NCBI GenBank assembly: GCA_030374805.1
Contig: JARGSG010000224.1
Coordinates: 620,001 to 684,000, forward strand
Reading direction: 5' to 3'
Length of the DNA stretch: 64,000 nt
Origin: Gracilaria gracilis
Taxonomy: Eukaryota; Rhodophyta; Florideophyceae; Gracilariales; Gracilariaceae
Shown here: piece after piece, positions 10,811 through 23,024 of the stretch
How the letters are laid out: the number at the start of each line of letters is the position of its first letter
How positions within the stretch are numbered: the first letter of the stretch is position 1
Program-made: the position numbers and the translations under genes
Notes under the pieces: generated by a model
What the model saw: only the letters and a program-made list of their open reading frames with translations
Told to the model about the DNA's origin: nothing
The model's database searches: none

Positions 10811-12709
10811 GATGAAACTGTCTCTCTCACGAGAGGATGTACCTATGAAGGAGGAAAGAGGACGGGGAAAGGCGACACATCGGATGAGTCTGTTGTTCTT
10901 ATAGTCGGAACGAATTACTGGATGCATTGATGGGATAAGCTACTGGTACCCTGAACGCAACGACAACCGAGATTGAGCTGCACGTTCGTGACGTGCGTGA
11001 CTTTCAGCGTTGGCCTGCAAAATGTGGCTCGAAGAAAACGAATATGAGCAAGGAGGAGTGATCAAATAATATTATATGGCTGGGTAAAGGATGTGCAGAT
11101 ATAAAAACGTTGAGCGTGACGCAGCATACAGCATAGTGTCAAGGAAAGATTAAGGGCATGAACACACGGGGCACTCGTACATGACAATGGAGAAAAGATT
11201 CGTCGAAAGCGATAGGTTTGTAGATAAGGTTCTACGAATGCAGTGTTTTGGTGAGTTCAGACGAGTTTATACGGCCGCATTTGTACGATACAGCCGAGTA
11301 CTAGTTAAGGAGAATAGAAGCCTTCGGGACTTGTGTGGGGCGGGGCTTCGAAGTGCATGATTGTTCGCCGGTTAGGTACATTCTCGCCTGTGGAAATTTG
11401 GGGGCGATTGGTACAATAGATACCGTATAAATGTTTGGCTAAGCTAAGAACAGTGAATTGCACGACGGATTCGCACGGCAAGCGCTCTCGAGGTCGAAGA
11501 AGTTGGGCCAGTTGACGCAACGAAAGTGTCAATGTGGGGCCGTTATGGTCCACCACATCAGAAGAGGTTCACGAGTTCGGAACGGCTCACCGTTCTAGAA
11601 ACGGCGCCAGGCACGCCATTGTGCGACGACGCGTGGCCGAGGACAATCGGAGCCACGCCAACAAGCACCCGTTTATCCGGTGCGCTGCGAATCTTAGGAA
11701 TCTTGGAGCAATACTGTAGCTCTCTAGTGGTATCGTTTGCAGTTGGCATTTGCATCGTCCAATCATATGGGGAATCTCGGTATATGCCCTGCGCGCCGTG
11801 CTCGTTTTGATCTAATTTTGCAATGCAGTACAATATGTGTTTACAGTACTACAGTACCAGCATTACAGTTCGCCGATACGCGTCACGCAGCGCGTCTTCG
11901 TGCGGATGAGATCGTTGATTCTCTTTCGGATCAACGTCATCATGCGTTCGCAAGCATTCCACTTCGAGGCCATAGATTTATCGAACGATGCGCATCCATG
12001 ACGAGACTGGTTTCGCGCCAAAACGTGCCTTGAATGAGAACACTCGCTCACCATAATCGACGTTGCTCACTCAGAAGGCCAGAGTCATATCGCATCCTGT
12101 TTGCGAGCGCACTGGAGCATGTGACGCCGGGCGGCCTATGCCGAGTCTGGAATTTCCAGAATCCGAGAAAAAGACTGCCATTTGATTTGGCATCCATGCT
12201 TGTATGCAATCCCACTGCGTTCCTGTTCAGCAACTCCAGCACTTGACTGCAATCTCAGTGCGATTAGATACAGTGGATCGCAATCGCACTCGATCTGATC
12301 AAAATCAGGGCTCGTCGTGTACGCCCAGTTTCGTTCGACAAGTGTTAAAAACAGGATTGGTTCAGTGGGACGTTCACGATGAGCCAGATAGGGCCAATAA
12401 AACAGGGTTTCTTGGCCAACTGGAGCAAGAAATAATGGAAGCAAATCTACATAGGAAAGGCCGCCTTTAAGGCAATACAGATTAGCGTGTTGTTCAGGTA
12501 TGTCTATTTGGGTGATCAATTCAATGAGGTTCAGGAACGATGATGTGTTCTCCAGATGTTTCCTCCAGTTAAACGGATTGAGGTCGTCTGCTACACATGC
12601 ACCTGCGAGTTTTATATCGTCCCCAACAGTGTGACTTCGCTGCCTACTTTAGAAATGAAAGAAGCGCGCTAACAACACTTTGACCGGAAGCCGTCTCATT
12701 GTTTGGTAG
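10811..12709. other. Intergenic region, no gene seen
   Basis: About 1.9 kb upstream of the alkaline phosphatase gene. Short open frames occur on both strands but none has recognisable sequence or a consistent coding bias. An A/T-rich GATATAAAAACG at about 11098 is the only TATA-like word noticed, and it lies too far from the start to be assigned. Confidence 0.5.
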
Positions 12710-13987
12710 ATGGGTATTCCAATGCGTAACAGACAAATGAGAGTCCCCTCAGGCTCTCGGAAGTGTTATGATCGATTCGCAACAGGCTGGACAGAATATG
12801 CCAAAGATGCAGTAAATATGAAGTTTCATGGGACCGTCCCTCTGATCAAACTGGAAGATCCAGAACTATCCGTGGGGCTCAGTTATGCTACTCCAAAGAA
12901 AATATTCGAGGTAGTCGATACATTTGGTATAGAGACCGATCAGGAGTCATCACTTGCGCTCTCTGTAATGTTGTATAACGCAAACGAAGAATGGAGAGAA
13001 GGAGATGATGTTTATGTGAGGGTCTGTGGGTCAGGATTTCAGCGCTTATGGAAAGTAAGAGTTACAAGGAAACTTTTGATGGCCTACAATGCAGATATTC
13101 AAAGCATCGAGAGGGGTGCCACCAGAACGATTGTGGATAATACGTATGGATACTGTTACAAAAGAGGGGAACGCAACAGCATCTTTGTCGCCTGCCATTC
13201 AGTTCTCATCACCGAAGGCATGGTGGTCTGTTGTCGTTGTGTTTACAACTCATTAAAAAAGAACCTGCATGCCAACGAAATGGATGTCAGGACGCAACGC
13301 GCACTAAAGAGCGTGATCACAAAACGAAGTTGGTATTACAACAGGTCAACGATACTGCGGACATCTGTGTTATACTTCATATTCTCTCTTTCTATAATTA
13401 CGTCCAGTGTATTGATACATTTGGAGCAATATGAAGTGGCAGTGTCGGTGCTGATCGCCGGTCTCACTTTGTGGTACTATCTCTTATCATGGGTGGCCGG
13501 GATAGATGATATGGGTGTGACGTTTGCCCTTACATTTCGCGGCTCAGAGGAGTGTGTTGGAAGCCATATTAATATGTCTCTAGGAAAGCAAGGCAGACCC
13601 ATCGTGGACCCAGGAGAACAAGGAAAGCATAATCATTTGGTGGGCACTTATGTTGTGAAGGACAAGAAAACCGAAAAGTCAATCTTGAGGTTTGTCAGCG
13701 CTGCTATGTGCACAACGAAGATGAGGGAGGTACTGAGACCGACCAACTCGTGTGCCCTGGGGTCTAATGTGGGTGTCAAGACGTTGTGGGACATAGTGAT
13801 GACCAGCAGACGCATCCGCAGTCTCGGATGTCTGTTGACCAACAGGTTTTACGTAGTGCACACTGCATCTGGCCTTAAAGCGTTCGAGGTCTCGAGTGCG
13901 TCCACGACTGCAAGACATACAAACTGGAACGAGATTGTTGACGAAACGGTGGGAGTTATTGAGCGAGATCACGTCATCCTCGGATAA
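12710..13987 (+). CDS. Uncharacterised protein with two transmembrane helices
   Basis: 425 residues from the ATG at 12710; I do not recognise a family. Two closely spaced hydrophobic helices (about residues 217-238, TSVLYFIFSLSIITSSVLIH, and 242-265, VAVSVLIAGLTLWYYLLSW) form a hairpin-like membrane anchor in the middle. The halves on either side are hydrophilic and mixed. The N-terminus is basic with no signal peptide. The frame is single and intact and has ordinary amino-acid composition, which supports a real gene. A membrane protein with both termini on the same side is the most that can be inferred. Confidence 0.6.
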   Translation: MGIPMRNRQMRVPSGSRKCYDRFATGWTEYAKDAVNMKFHGTVPLIKLEDPELSVGLSYATPKKIFEVVDTFGIETDQESSLALSVMLYNANEEWREGDDVYVRVCGSGFQRLWKVRVTRKLLMAYNADIQSIERGATRTIVDNTYGYCYKRGERNSIFVACHSVLITEGMVVCCRCVYNSLKKNLHANEMDVRTQRALKSVITKRSWYYNRSTILRTSVLYFIFSLSIITSSVLIHLEQYEVAVSVLIAGLTLWYYLLSWVAGIDDMGVTFALTFRGSEECVGSHINMSLGKQGRPIVDPGEQGKHNHLVGTYVVKDKKTEKSILRFVSAAMCTTKMREVLRPTNSCALGSNVGVKTLWDIVMTSRRIRSLGCLLTNRFYVVHTASGLKAFEVSSASTTARHTNWNEIVDETVGVIERDHVILG

Positions 13988-14206
13988 TCAAGTGAGTGAA
14001 AATGGTATTCTGCAAAACCGCAATATAGGTGCAACAAGCTGGAACGGGGGCGGGAACACTACTTAGATAAAGTAAATGTATCACCCAAACATAACGCAAA
14101 TGTCAGTCTCTGCCAAGTCGACAGATGAGTACAGAGCTTTTTGGAGGAATCAGGACCAGGCCGCTCCCGCACGAGATCATGGCGAACCACGCCCATGTAA
14201 CACACT

Positions 14207-14306
14207 TCGTCTTCCTTGTTATGGTCAGCCGCCCCTGATTTCGAGGCGGTAGTAGTTCTATCTAGAGATGGTTCTCTCTCTCTTAAAGAAGGCCAAAAAC
14301 CGTAAA
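14207..14306 (-). mobile_element. 5'-truncated LINE end, subfamily A copy 1
   Basis: Read on the minus strand, this begins with the LINE C-terminal coding word TTTTTGGCCTTCTTTAAGAG and runs about 80 bp to a GA-rich tail (ACAAGGAAGACGAAG) at 14207-14220. It is nearly identical over about 85 bp to 20916-21016, also in minus orientation. It is too short to code for anything itself. Confidence 0.7.
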
Positions 14307-14364
14307 CTGCCGTGTAACACACATTCGTACTTCATCGATGGGTAAGATGCTTGTTTACCGTCTT

Positions 14365-16034
14365 CTACTGCATCAAATTACCAGGTGCTGGACGGAAAAG
14401 AAGAGCCTGCGCTCCTAACAAGTTTAGGAAGCTCGTCCAGCATCGGTTAATTATCTCTCCAATCTTGTTTCGCATATCACGTAGAAACAACCTGTCATGG
14501 AAAGTCGTACCATCGCTATTTGGGAACGGTCGTCTACCCAAAACATGTTGCAGTCTTTCAACAACCTTCATTTGCCGCTCGCTAAGCCGCACAAAACACC
14601 CGGGTGGTAGAAACAAACCAGTCATTCGAGCTAAGAACGGAGTGGCATACATCACTGGTCGTAGATGTGATAATTCTTCGAAGCCGGCAGAATATCCATA
14701 CGCACCCATTCCTGACTCTCCAGTACCACCGATTAAGGATCCAATTGGTCCTACCTGAATAATAGTTTCATTCACCGCAGCTGTACCAGAGCGGGTGTGC
14801 GTTAACACATGTTTCTTTTCCCCATCTTTCTGGCTAAAAAGGTACAAAGCAATTGGTCTATCACGCTTGTTCACATAATCAATCGCTTCTTGGGTATCCT
14901 GGACTCGTAAGATAGGTAAGATCGGGCCGAAGATCTCGTCATCCATCAAGACATCCTCGTCGTTTTCGAGTTCTACTACTGTTGGGGCCACGTAGTATTG
15001 GTCCTGTTCATCACACTCGCCTCCCACGAGTATTGCTCCATTTGTGTTGGCGAGTAAGCTGGAAACTCGCTTGAAATGACGATAGTTAACAAGCCGTCCG
15101 TAAGCATCACATGCCTTGGGGTTGTCTCCAAACGTGAGAGAGACTTCTGCCAATAGCATTCTCTTGAATTCGTCATAAACGCTTCGGTGTACAAGACAAT
15201 AATCCTGCCGCCAAGCTCAAGCAAAACGATGCGTCAGTCATGCGTAGCAAAAACGGCTTTCTAGTGGATACATGGATAACTTACGACTGCAAGGCAAGTC
15301 TGTCCACAATTCGCAAACCTACCACGAACAATACTAGCAACGGCAGTAGGGATATGTGCCGAGGATGAAACAATACCAGGACTCTTACCACCAAGTTCAA
15401 GAGTTACAGGTGTGAGATGCTTAGCAGCAGCTGTCATGACAGCTCTTCCATTGATACCACTGCCAGTAAACACAATATGGTCCCATTTTAACTGAAGAAG
15501 TTCGTCAGCGACATCAGCACCCCCGGTGATAACTTTGAAAACCCTTGGATCAAGCTCGCTCGCCAGCTTCACAAGCACTGCTTCTGTGGCTGGTGTAAGT
15601 TCTGACGGCTTTGCGCACACGGTGTTTCCGGCTGCTATTGCTGCAACTACGGGGCGTAGTAAACACTGAATAGGATAGTTGAACGGACCGAAAACAAGTA
15701 CACTACCTTTTGGATGCTTTTCTAGATGTAAAGAAGCTCCACCTCCTAGTGATGTGCGGCGTGGTTCCGAAAGCCCATGTAGATTGTTAATGAGGTATGC
15801 AAGATCCATGTAAAGTGGACCAAATTCAAATGTCAAAGCTTCGTATGGGTGTTTTCGCAAGTCGCTGTATAATGCGATTTCAAACTGCCGTTCGCAGTCC
15901 GAGAAAAGAGCGCGAAATCTCTTGAGCAGGGACAGACGAAAACTGGTCGAAAGCGTTACGCCGGAAGAGAAAGACGTGGTCAAAGAACGGTGCACCGAGG
16001 CAGCGGAGGCTTGCTCGAATGCTGTATTGGACAT
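14365..16034 (-). CDS. ALDH3: Class 3 aldehyde dehydrogenase (two exons)
   Basis: Exons 15285-16034 and 14365-15204 (minus strand) give 529 residues. It oxidises aldehydes, typically fatty or aromatic, to acids with NAD(P)+. The pattern is that of the ALDH3 family: GPFNYPIQCLLRPVVAAIAA near residue 115, KPSELTP, ELGGKSPGIV with the general-base Glu, NCGQTC with the catalytic Cys immediately before the exon junction, then DYCLVHRSVYDEF, EIFGPILPI, and GGTGESGMGAYGYSAGFEEL SH-type C-terminal signature. The long C-terminal tail (about 70 residues after the last signature) is weakly hydrophobic and may be a membrane-association region, as in microsomal fatty-aldehyde dehydrogenases. The LINE end next to its 3' end is unrelated. 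Confidence 0.93.
15205..15284 (-). other. Spliceosomal intron (80 nt) in ALDH3 gene
   Basis: On the minus strand the donor is GTAAGT directly after the codons for T-C-L-A-V, and the acceptor is GGCGGCAG before D-Y-C-L-V. A CTGAC-type branch candidate lies between. The intron is phase 0, and removal restores the conserved ALDH sequence across the junction. Confidence 0.88.
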
Positions 16035-16685
16035 GTTTGCGCAGGGTGAAAGAAACCGGTCTATCCTTGGAAACGTCTCGCGAGGTTACACCTAGAGGAT
16101 GCACACGCTAAAGACGGAAGAGGCCTTAGAATTTCTTAGGTTCGAAGAACGACCAAAACCGTGGCCCAATGCGTGGATACCGCTCTTGAGCGAGGAAGAC
16201 TTGCTGGAAGAGTGAGGAAGGATGATGTGATGATGGTGGTGGTGAGGCTTTGAGTGCCGCGAGCATGAGCGGATATCAAACAAGTGACTTTTATTTTGCG
16301 TTTTCTAGTCGACGCTACGCTAAAGCGGCGTTTTGGCCGCAGATGCAAGACGGCGGCGATTGGCAGCCACTACGCGGACAACCCTTTATCCAACGTTACT
16401 CACAGTCAGACTCCACCCGTGGGTAAAGGTCCCATTCGTTCGTTCTCGTCTAAATTCAACAAGATTCGAGTCTTGAATCGAACTGGTTTGCCGTCGTTCG
16501 TTCGTTTCCTCTTTCGTTGGCCGGTCACCCTGAACTTCCACCACTCACGTCTAGTCCGGATGTTCACCTAGACCAAATGTCCACTCCAGTCTCGGAACGA
16601 TCTCCCGAAGGAACTTTCTGGGCAGATTATTTTTGAGTATTGTTACCAAACCAAGCACAAACGAAGGCGCTGATGTGTGCCACAG

Positions 16686-17987
16686 ATGGACGATGGGACT
16701 TTCCCTACTTTGCCTTCCTTGATTGCTCTCGATCCTGTTCCGACACCACTTGTTGTGAGCTCCAGAGGGTGCTCCAAGTTGATTCCGGTGAAACTTGTTT
16801 TCGCTGTCGTTGCTGATATTCTCGGGGACTTTCCGGTCTTGAAAGCGCGTGGGTTCACCTCGGAGGAAAACGCTGGTTATGCTCACTTAGTGCTCGTTGA
16901 GCCTCATATTGAATCATTTCAAACTCCTAGCGGATACGAATGGAAAGATGTTGCGTTCATGAAATCTTTGAAAGAGGATGAAGAGTATGACCGAGCCTAT
17001 TTCGCTTCTATTAAGAGGGCTGTGCACTTTTTGGAAAAGAAGCCCAAATTGCTGCGAAGATTTCTTGAACCGCGCTTGCAAAGCGGTTGGTCCAAGCGTT
17101 CTAATCATTGGTTGCGCGACACAGTTCATGAAGATGGAGCGGAAGTGACTGGAAAGACGATCGAAGTAAATGCCAGTTCAACATCCAGCTTGTATAAAGT
17201 GAAATCTACACAAGGATGGTAATTTTTGAAGGCTCCAGGCGCTGGCTGCCGTGAAATGGAGATAACCGTAACTCTCGCGCGGTTATTCCCATGGGCAACG
17301 GTTGATGTCGTGGCTTACAGCGAACAGCTCTGAGGCTTTGTTACTAGAGGCTTTGACGACAACCCAGAAGAAGAACGCGACCAATTCGGCATGGTTCGTC
17401 TCCTGGCTGAGCAGCAAATTGCCTCGGTGGCCGAGAGAGCAACGCTTCTACAAGGGCGTCTGCAGTTAAGGGGCCCAAAGGAACTGCAAGCGGAGCTGAG
17501 CAAATGGGCAGTGGATGAAGACTTCTGTAAAGTATTTGGGATGAGGATCAAAAGCTTCAATGAGTTAATTCCCACAATCATAAGCATACTTTGCCGCATA
17601 GAAGAATATGGTATCCCAATAACACTTGTACATGGAGATTTTGAAGAAAGGAACATCGGTTACCGTCCTGAAAAAGGGAGACAACCCCAGCACATGATTA
17701 TGTTTGATTGGCAATACGCTTGTATATCTCATCCGTTTTTTGACATGCATGAGTTTAGAGCGGAGTCCAGCACCGACGTTACTGATGAATACCTGAATAA
17801 ATGGAGTGAATATGGAAGCATGGAGCAGATAAGAGAAGTGTACGATCTATCACCTGGACTTGGTTGGCTACTGAAGATGTGGACATCATTTGAAAGCTAC
17901 AAAGCGTCTCAGTACCAGTTGTATTCACCTGTATCCGAATTCATGTTCCAATGCTTCGAGGCCATGGAACAAGAACTGAGAGGTTGA
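16686..17987 (+). pseudogene. APH/choline-kinase-fold phosphotransferase, two in-frame stops
   Basis: One reading frame runs from the ATG at 16686 to 17987, interrupted by TAA at 17220 and TGA at 17331. Homology-like sequence continues in the same frame through both stops. Before the first stop is STSSLYKVKSTQGW, between the stops are FLKAPGAGCREMEITVTLAR (the Lys-bearing strand and helix C) and LFPWATVDVVA, and after the second stop come the catalytic LVHGDFEERNIG (HGDxxxxN) and MIMFDWQYA (metal-binding DW) of the aminoglycoside phosphotransferase fold. A deletion-type intron would remove the essential Lys region, so nonsense mutation is the simpler reading. The substrate is unknown. Stop-codon read-through is possible but unsupported. 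Confidence 0.72.
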
Positions 17988-18139
17988 CTTGATCAAAAGG
18001 ACTAAATGCTCAACGAGTACCGGAGTCACAGGCAGACCCCACTCTTCGCTCCACGCATCAGACATTGAGTGCAGATCCAACCTCTCTTTCAAACCTGGAT
18101 CAGGACCTCCCCAACTATGCCTCAACCGCGCCATCTATT

Positions 18140-18478
18140 GACGGGGTTCTTCTTTAGTATGGACGCTGTGTTCCAATTCCTAACACATCAGAGAGCTATC
18201 CTACAGATACTTCTCTTCCTAAGGAAGACCAGAATCTTTTTCGGTGTCTTCAATATGATGAACTATAGACTTTTTTCTCGTTGAGCATGGAAAAGCTCGC
18301 GGCGACTCCCATTTGTAAGGGCACACCGTAGTGCTACGTGATCACAGTCTTTCTTCACTGCTATCGCGCAATCACAACGTAACTTTTTGTTGTCGACATA
18401 GCTTGTTCCAATCTCTGACCTGCCCCAAGAATGGCTGGTGTCAGGGTTGGTGCGACGATGAGAGCCTAGACAGAGCAA
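18140..18478 (-). mobile_element. 5'-truncated LINE end, subfamily B copy 1
   Basis: The minus strand encodes YVDNKKLRCDCAIAVKKD followed by DHVALRCALTNGSRRE, a decayed copy of the Cys-His tail seen in the 19997-20488 LINE fragment. Downstream comes ILVFLRKRS, the LINE C-terminal motif, then a 3' untranslated stretch that matches the copy at 27667-27790, and a tail ACTAAAGAAGAA at about 18146-18157. Several stops and frame changes show it is dead. Confidence 0.7.
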
Positions 18479-19996
18479 AGGCGGCTGATTTGTGCAAGAA
18501 ACTTAATGACAAAGAAACCAAAGTTCTCTAGCGCAACGCGGTTCATCCGAGAATGGGTATTTTCGGTGGTTTATGACAACGTTGCCAGTGATCTGACGAG
18601 GAACTATACGATATATACAATCTTATGCTGCACCAAATAGAACCTCAGAAAGTACATCATGTGACGCATCAGGTTATGTTAAGATGAACTAATCATACTA
18701 ATGAGGCCGTAATGGCCATCGTTGGCATCAAAGAAGAAGCGCCAGCTATTGAAGTTAACCCTTCGTACTTCATTCACATGGTACGAACTTCGTACTACAG
18801 ATCTAGAGCGTTACGAAGGTACCAACGATACCTTCGTGGCGTGGCAAGTTTCCATAACCGTTACCTCTGTGGCGGCCTCTACAGTTTCCTCTTTTGGCTG
18901 CTGCTGCTGCTGATAGGCAGGAATTGTCTTCGTATCCGGATATCTCGTCTTGATGTGTGGTTAGCTGCTAACCACTGCCAACTTGGCAGTACTTGTGGTT
19001 TCTGAGTGAGCGCTAGCCTCAGAATTGTCTGCAAGGTCATTGAGAACTCATGGCCACAAACTGGCCGAAAGCAAGGCGCATAAAAAGGGCGACACAGTCC
19101 CAGTGAAGACATAGGGAAGGAGAAAGCATACGTTCTTGGGCATGCTCGTGTAACTCGCAACGCGCAATACCATTTTAGTTCTGCATGTTGTGGACTATCA
19201 GCCTATGGTTACGAAGGCAATGAAATGGAAGTGCAGACATCCCCTTGTGTAAAGCTAGTATACTGCGGCAGTATTTCTGCCTGATGCAAGGATGTGGAAG
19301 GTAGAGGGGAATGCAGGCAAAAAGGTTAAGGCTAAAATAGTTCTGTTCGCCCGTAAGACTAAATAACTATCTAGGTTTGCCGTACTTTTTCTTATTCTTC
19401 TTCTTAATTGTGAGCGAGATACACCTATTTATTCTCGTGTCGCGTGGGGTTCATAAAAGGAATCCCCAATACCTATAACGCGTCTTTGATAAGCTAGCTA
19501 CAAACTAAAACTCCTCAGCTGTGTTACGCTCACTGAGGTATGTTTTGTTACGAAAAACAGCGTTAGGTCTTAGAGGTACTCTCGGCTGCGTGAGCATTTC
19601 GCTACCGACAATCATCGCCATTGTATCCCATGTTCCTATTCATGTTCGTCGTACCTCTTCATTCACCCTCGTTATGGGTCATCGGCAGAGGGGCACACCA
19701 CGACAAGGCGCTCTGCACGGGCCACGTTGTGCCACCCTTGAGACCATGACAGCATCCCCTTTTCTAACCCCCATGCCTTCGGCAACATTAGATAAAGAGA
19801 ACCAGCACTCGTCGGCCGTACCTTTTGCTGCGATAAAATCGACGAAACCCAACAGAGAACGACGCTCCGTAAGTTGTGAAGCTCAAAAGGAACTTCGGGT
19901 TTTGGCAATCTTGTTCCATCTTAAAAACAATCGATTGCACATTAAAATTTTATGGTTTATTACTCCCTATTTTGAAGCAATAAGAGAACTACAGTA
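18479..19996. other. Gene-free stretch
   Basis: No recognisable gene. Short open frames on both strands have no family features. A GAAGGTACCAACGATACCTTC dyad-like word occurs near 18817-18837, related to a motif seen upstream of other genes here. Confidence 0.5.
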
Positions 19997-20488
19997 TTAC
20001 ATATAACCCTCTCTCCTAAGAAAGGCCAAAAACTTTGAAGGCCATTCTCTAATCATATCAATCATAGTCTTGTCTTTTGTTTCCTCTAGAGTCGGTAACT
20101 CATTCCGTCTCGAACAATTTGTCAATGGGCACCGAAACAAAACATGGTCTACTCCCTTTTTCACTTCTGTATCACATTGGCATCTTGATAGCTTTTTGTC
20201 TACGTAGGTAGAGACTGGGTGAAGGTTGTAAACGTGGCTAGTTGAAAACTGAGCCAAGACCACTTCCGCCTTCCGTGCCTCCAAGTCGTTTGCAATTGAC
20301 GTTAGGCAGTCCTGTGCAATACTCTTTGTGCTTTTCGTGGTCTTCAGTAGCGCCTTAATGTCAGATAAGTCTGCTGGCACTTCGAACTGAACCTGAAGCG
20401 GTAGAGCTAGACCTGATTTGGCCAATTCATCACATTTATTTCTATTACAACACACATAAACTTTCAGTGTTGAAAGGGTTAACAGCAA
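19997..20488 (-). pseudogene. LINE ORF2 C-terminal fragment: end of RNase H plus Cys-His tail
   Basis: About 160 codons remain open. NKCDELAKSGL resembles the end of the RNase H domain (GNEKADELAK in non-LTR elements). A helical linker follows, then CQCDTEVKKGVDHVLFRC, the C-x-C...H-x4-C knuckle typical of LINE C-termini, and the last residues MIREWPSKFLAFLRREGYM. It is 5'-truncated: no reverse transcriptase is found upstream. It gives the reference reading for the shorter LINE ends scattered through the window, all of which keep the terminal L-A-F-L-x-R-E coding word. Confidence 0.72.
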
Positions 20489-20915
20489 TACAAAATTGCA
20501 ATTCCTGGTTCGGAGCTATCGCTGATTGTAAAGGGGTCATTGCAATCGATTGTTCACCCAATCGATTGCAATCCGTCCTTGTGAAAGCTACAACAGTGCT
20601 AAAACAGCACTAAAGTTCTAGTGCTCAAAGGCTGTGGGGTACAGCACAACAGCACACATGAAGCAACCTTAGTTAACTTTTACTCTCTGACGACACACAT
20701 GTAACAAAAAGGTTTTTGTTTTTGAAAGCTATAAAAACAACAAAATGGGTGCCACTGTGCTCATAGAGAGAGGTGGAGAGGGAGAGTACGAGGATATCTA
20801 ATTGCTCTTTTACTAGCCCGAGGCTCACCGGGGGCCAATAGTATCAAATTGATCGTGGCATTGCTCTTCGATGGAGTGTTATCAATAGCTTTAAGTACAC
20901 ACATTTTCGAGCAGT
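20489..20915. other. Gene-free stretch
   Basis: A/T-rich sequence with a doubled ATCGATTGCA/CAATCGATTG-type word at about 20545-20570. No gene is seen. Confidence 0.45.
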
Positions 20916-21016
20916 CCCTTCTTCTTTTTTATTGTGGTCAACCGCCCCTGATTTCGAGGCGGCAGTAGTTCTATCTAGAGATAGTTCTCTCTCTTGAAGA
21001 AGGCCAAAAACCGTAA
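20916..21016 (-). mobile_element. 5'-truncated LINE end, subfamily A copy 2
   Basis: This matches 14207-14306 almost base for base over about 85 bp in the same orientation: GGCCTTCTTCAAGAGAG at its 5' side, a shared CTATCTCTAGATAGAACTAC segment, then the tail AATAAAAAAGAAGAAGGG. The two copies differ at only a handful of bases, so this subfamily was active relatively recently. Confidence 0.72.
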
Positions 21017-23024
21017 CGAGCAGTGCCTTTTCTCATGGAATCAACAGCTTCTACACGATAACTGGGCTGAACGAACTCCAAACTCTCAGACGATACGAAT
21101 GGCAATGGTGTAATATAGATAGGAGCGATAGCCCTCTTCTCCCTCTTACACAATAACTGCAACAGAGACTTCTGACGGAGGCGAGTAGGAGCTGACAGTG
21201 AGTGGAGCTCGGCGCACGGAAACAGGCCAGCGTGACCTGGAAATGCAGGCACCGTGCACACAGTCGCGTAATCTAGCCCGGAAGCACTCAGGAGAGTGAT
21301 GTCGTGGCGGGTCAATTGTAGTTTTGTAGTTACTTCTAGAGTGCAACTCCAGGCGGCGGTGTTCCCGCCACTTTGGGAGAGGGCTGACACGCAATGGAGC
21401 GCGCTTTAAGCGCTGACATGCAGCCGACGGGGAACTTCACCCCTTCAAATAGCCTGGAGGGCGAGACAGTAGTCGACCCTCGGAGGAGGGGTATCGAAGA
21501 ACAGACGAAAGGACGATCAGTAAACATCAGTTGTTAAAATAACAGCTGCAGAAAAGCAGAGATATATTCCCGAGATAAAAACTTTACAATTTATTGTACC
21601 AATAATATGCAGTAGTTCTTCTCTTCTCTCTCTCTCTCTCTTTGTGGACTTTAATTCTTCTATTCCTGGAGTTAAGGAAAACTTTGTCTACACTTCTTCT
21701 CTTCTACGGTCCTGGGAAATAATTGTTGTGTCGCTAGCAGTCAAACCCTTCTATCCTGGTTTTCAAAGCCAGCAAACGGTTGCTCAACCTTCGTTTTGTT
21801 GATGGCGGCTCCGAGCTGCTGCAGCAGCTACTACAAGAGAGGCTTTAGAAGCTACTGACGAGTCAGCTGACCCGCCTCGATATCGATATCTCAATTCAGT
21901 TCCGCTGTAAATGCTTGAAAGGCAAAGGGCGTCGACTGAAGATTTATAGACCGCAGCCATTTATGTTGGTCGCTCACCATCAACAGCTCCTTTTTCCCGT
22001 TTGTGAGTCATGAACCTCCTCTTCGACTGACAAACGTAATCAATATCGCTTGTCTTGTTCTTTATTTAAGCTAACCCTCTTACCTCTTGTCGACCATCAA
22101 TCTCACAGCTCTATGCTTCACGTTTTGTTAACTTCACTTTCGAGCCACGTCTCGAGAGCCAACAAGGACTCTTCTGAGGACTAAGACTGAGAGTACCCTT
22201 CTGAGCAAAGCTTTAAGAATTCAAGCTCCCAAGGCACAAGACCATGATGAGCGTCGATTCGGATTGATGCGCGGTCTGACTCTTGGTCTCCATCGTAGTC
22301 GATCGGTGCAAACTCCTAAAGCAAGGATTTGGCGTTTCTCTCCTTCCAAATTCAATGCAGTGCCGCGTGTGAAAAGTGGCCTCGGTTGGCGGTAGCTCTT
22401 CTCGAGAAGGATACAAGGGTACGCCTTCGCTGTCAATACACATAGTGAAACTTTACCATACTGTACTGATGGCAATCTACACGCTTCTTCGGAATAATCT
22501 CAGCACTTCACGCATTTCCTCTAAATGAAATCCTTTCCTAGAATACCTAAATGCTCTAAGAGCATCTCCACCTAAGGAGTAAGTGCTAACAAGGGTAGCG
22601 TTTTAACTGCCACTCCCGGTCCGGTGCCAAGAGGCACCACGTCATTGTTGTACTGCAAAAAGTTGCTTCTTGTATGATACCTTTTGGCCACCAAGGAATG
22701 TATCGCTGTTTTATTCGATCTCAATTCGGTTTGCACGTAACCTAGACCTCAGAACCGATGCGGCATCGTAGGATAACACGAAGCAGAATCATGCTCCAGC
22801 CGCTGCTCCCCAGGGTTCGTTTGAAGTGCTCTCGAAATGCACTTGCTGTTGTCTAAGCGTGGCGGCCGGCATGTGCACAGTTGCAAGACGAAATCCTACT
22901 GAAAGTGCACTTGCAGCATTATGCACAGTGCTTAAGGAAATGCTTAAAAGCATGGCTTGTCTTCTCGTTCACTCGAGGACAATGAGATTGGTACCATGTC
23001 TCAGGGCAATCTAATAACTTCAAA
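21017..23024. other. Gene-poor stretch with a (TC)n microsatellite
   Basis: About 2 kb without a recognisable gene. A (CT/TC)n run lies at about 21619-21642. Short open frames at 21146-21394 and 22213-22475 show no family features. The right end is the promoter side of the lactonase gene. Confidence 0.5.

Noticed and set aside
8600..10927. Alkaline phosphatase start at 10927
   Set aside because: The upstream 39 codons precede a textbook signal peptide that must be N-terminal.
17192..17347. Possible intron removing both stops in the APH-like gene
   Set aside because: A GTATAA donor and CTAG acceptor would keep the frame, but they would delete the conserved Lys-bearing region that is plainly present between the stops.
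18712..19005. 97-codon frame as a membrane protein
   Set aside because: A single Leu-rich stretch from a CTG run, no ATG context or conservation, and decayed surroundings.
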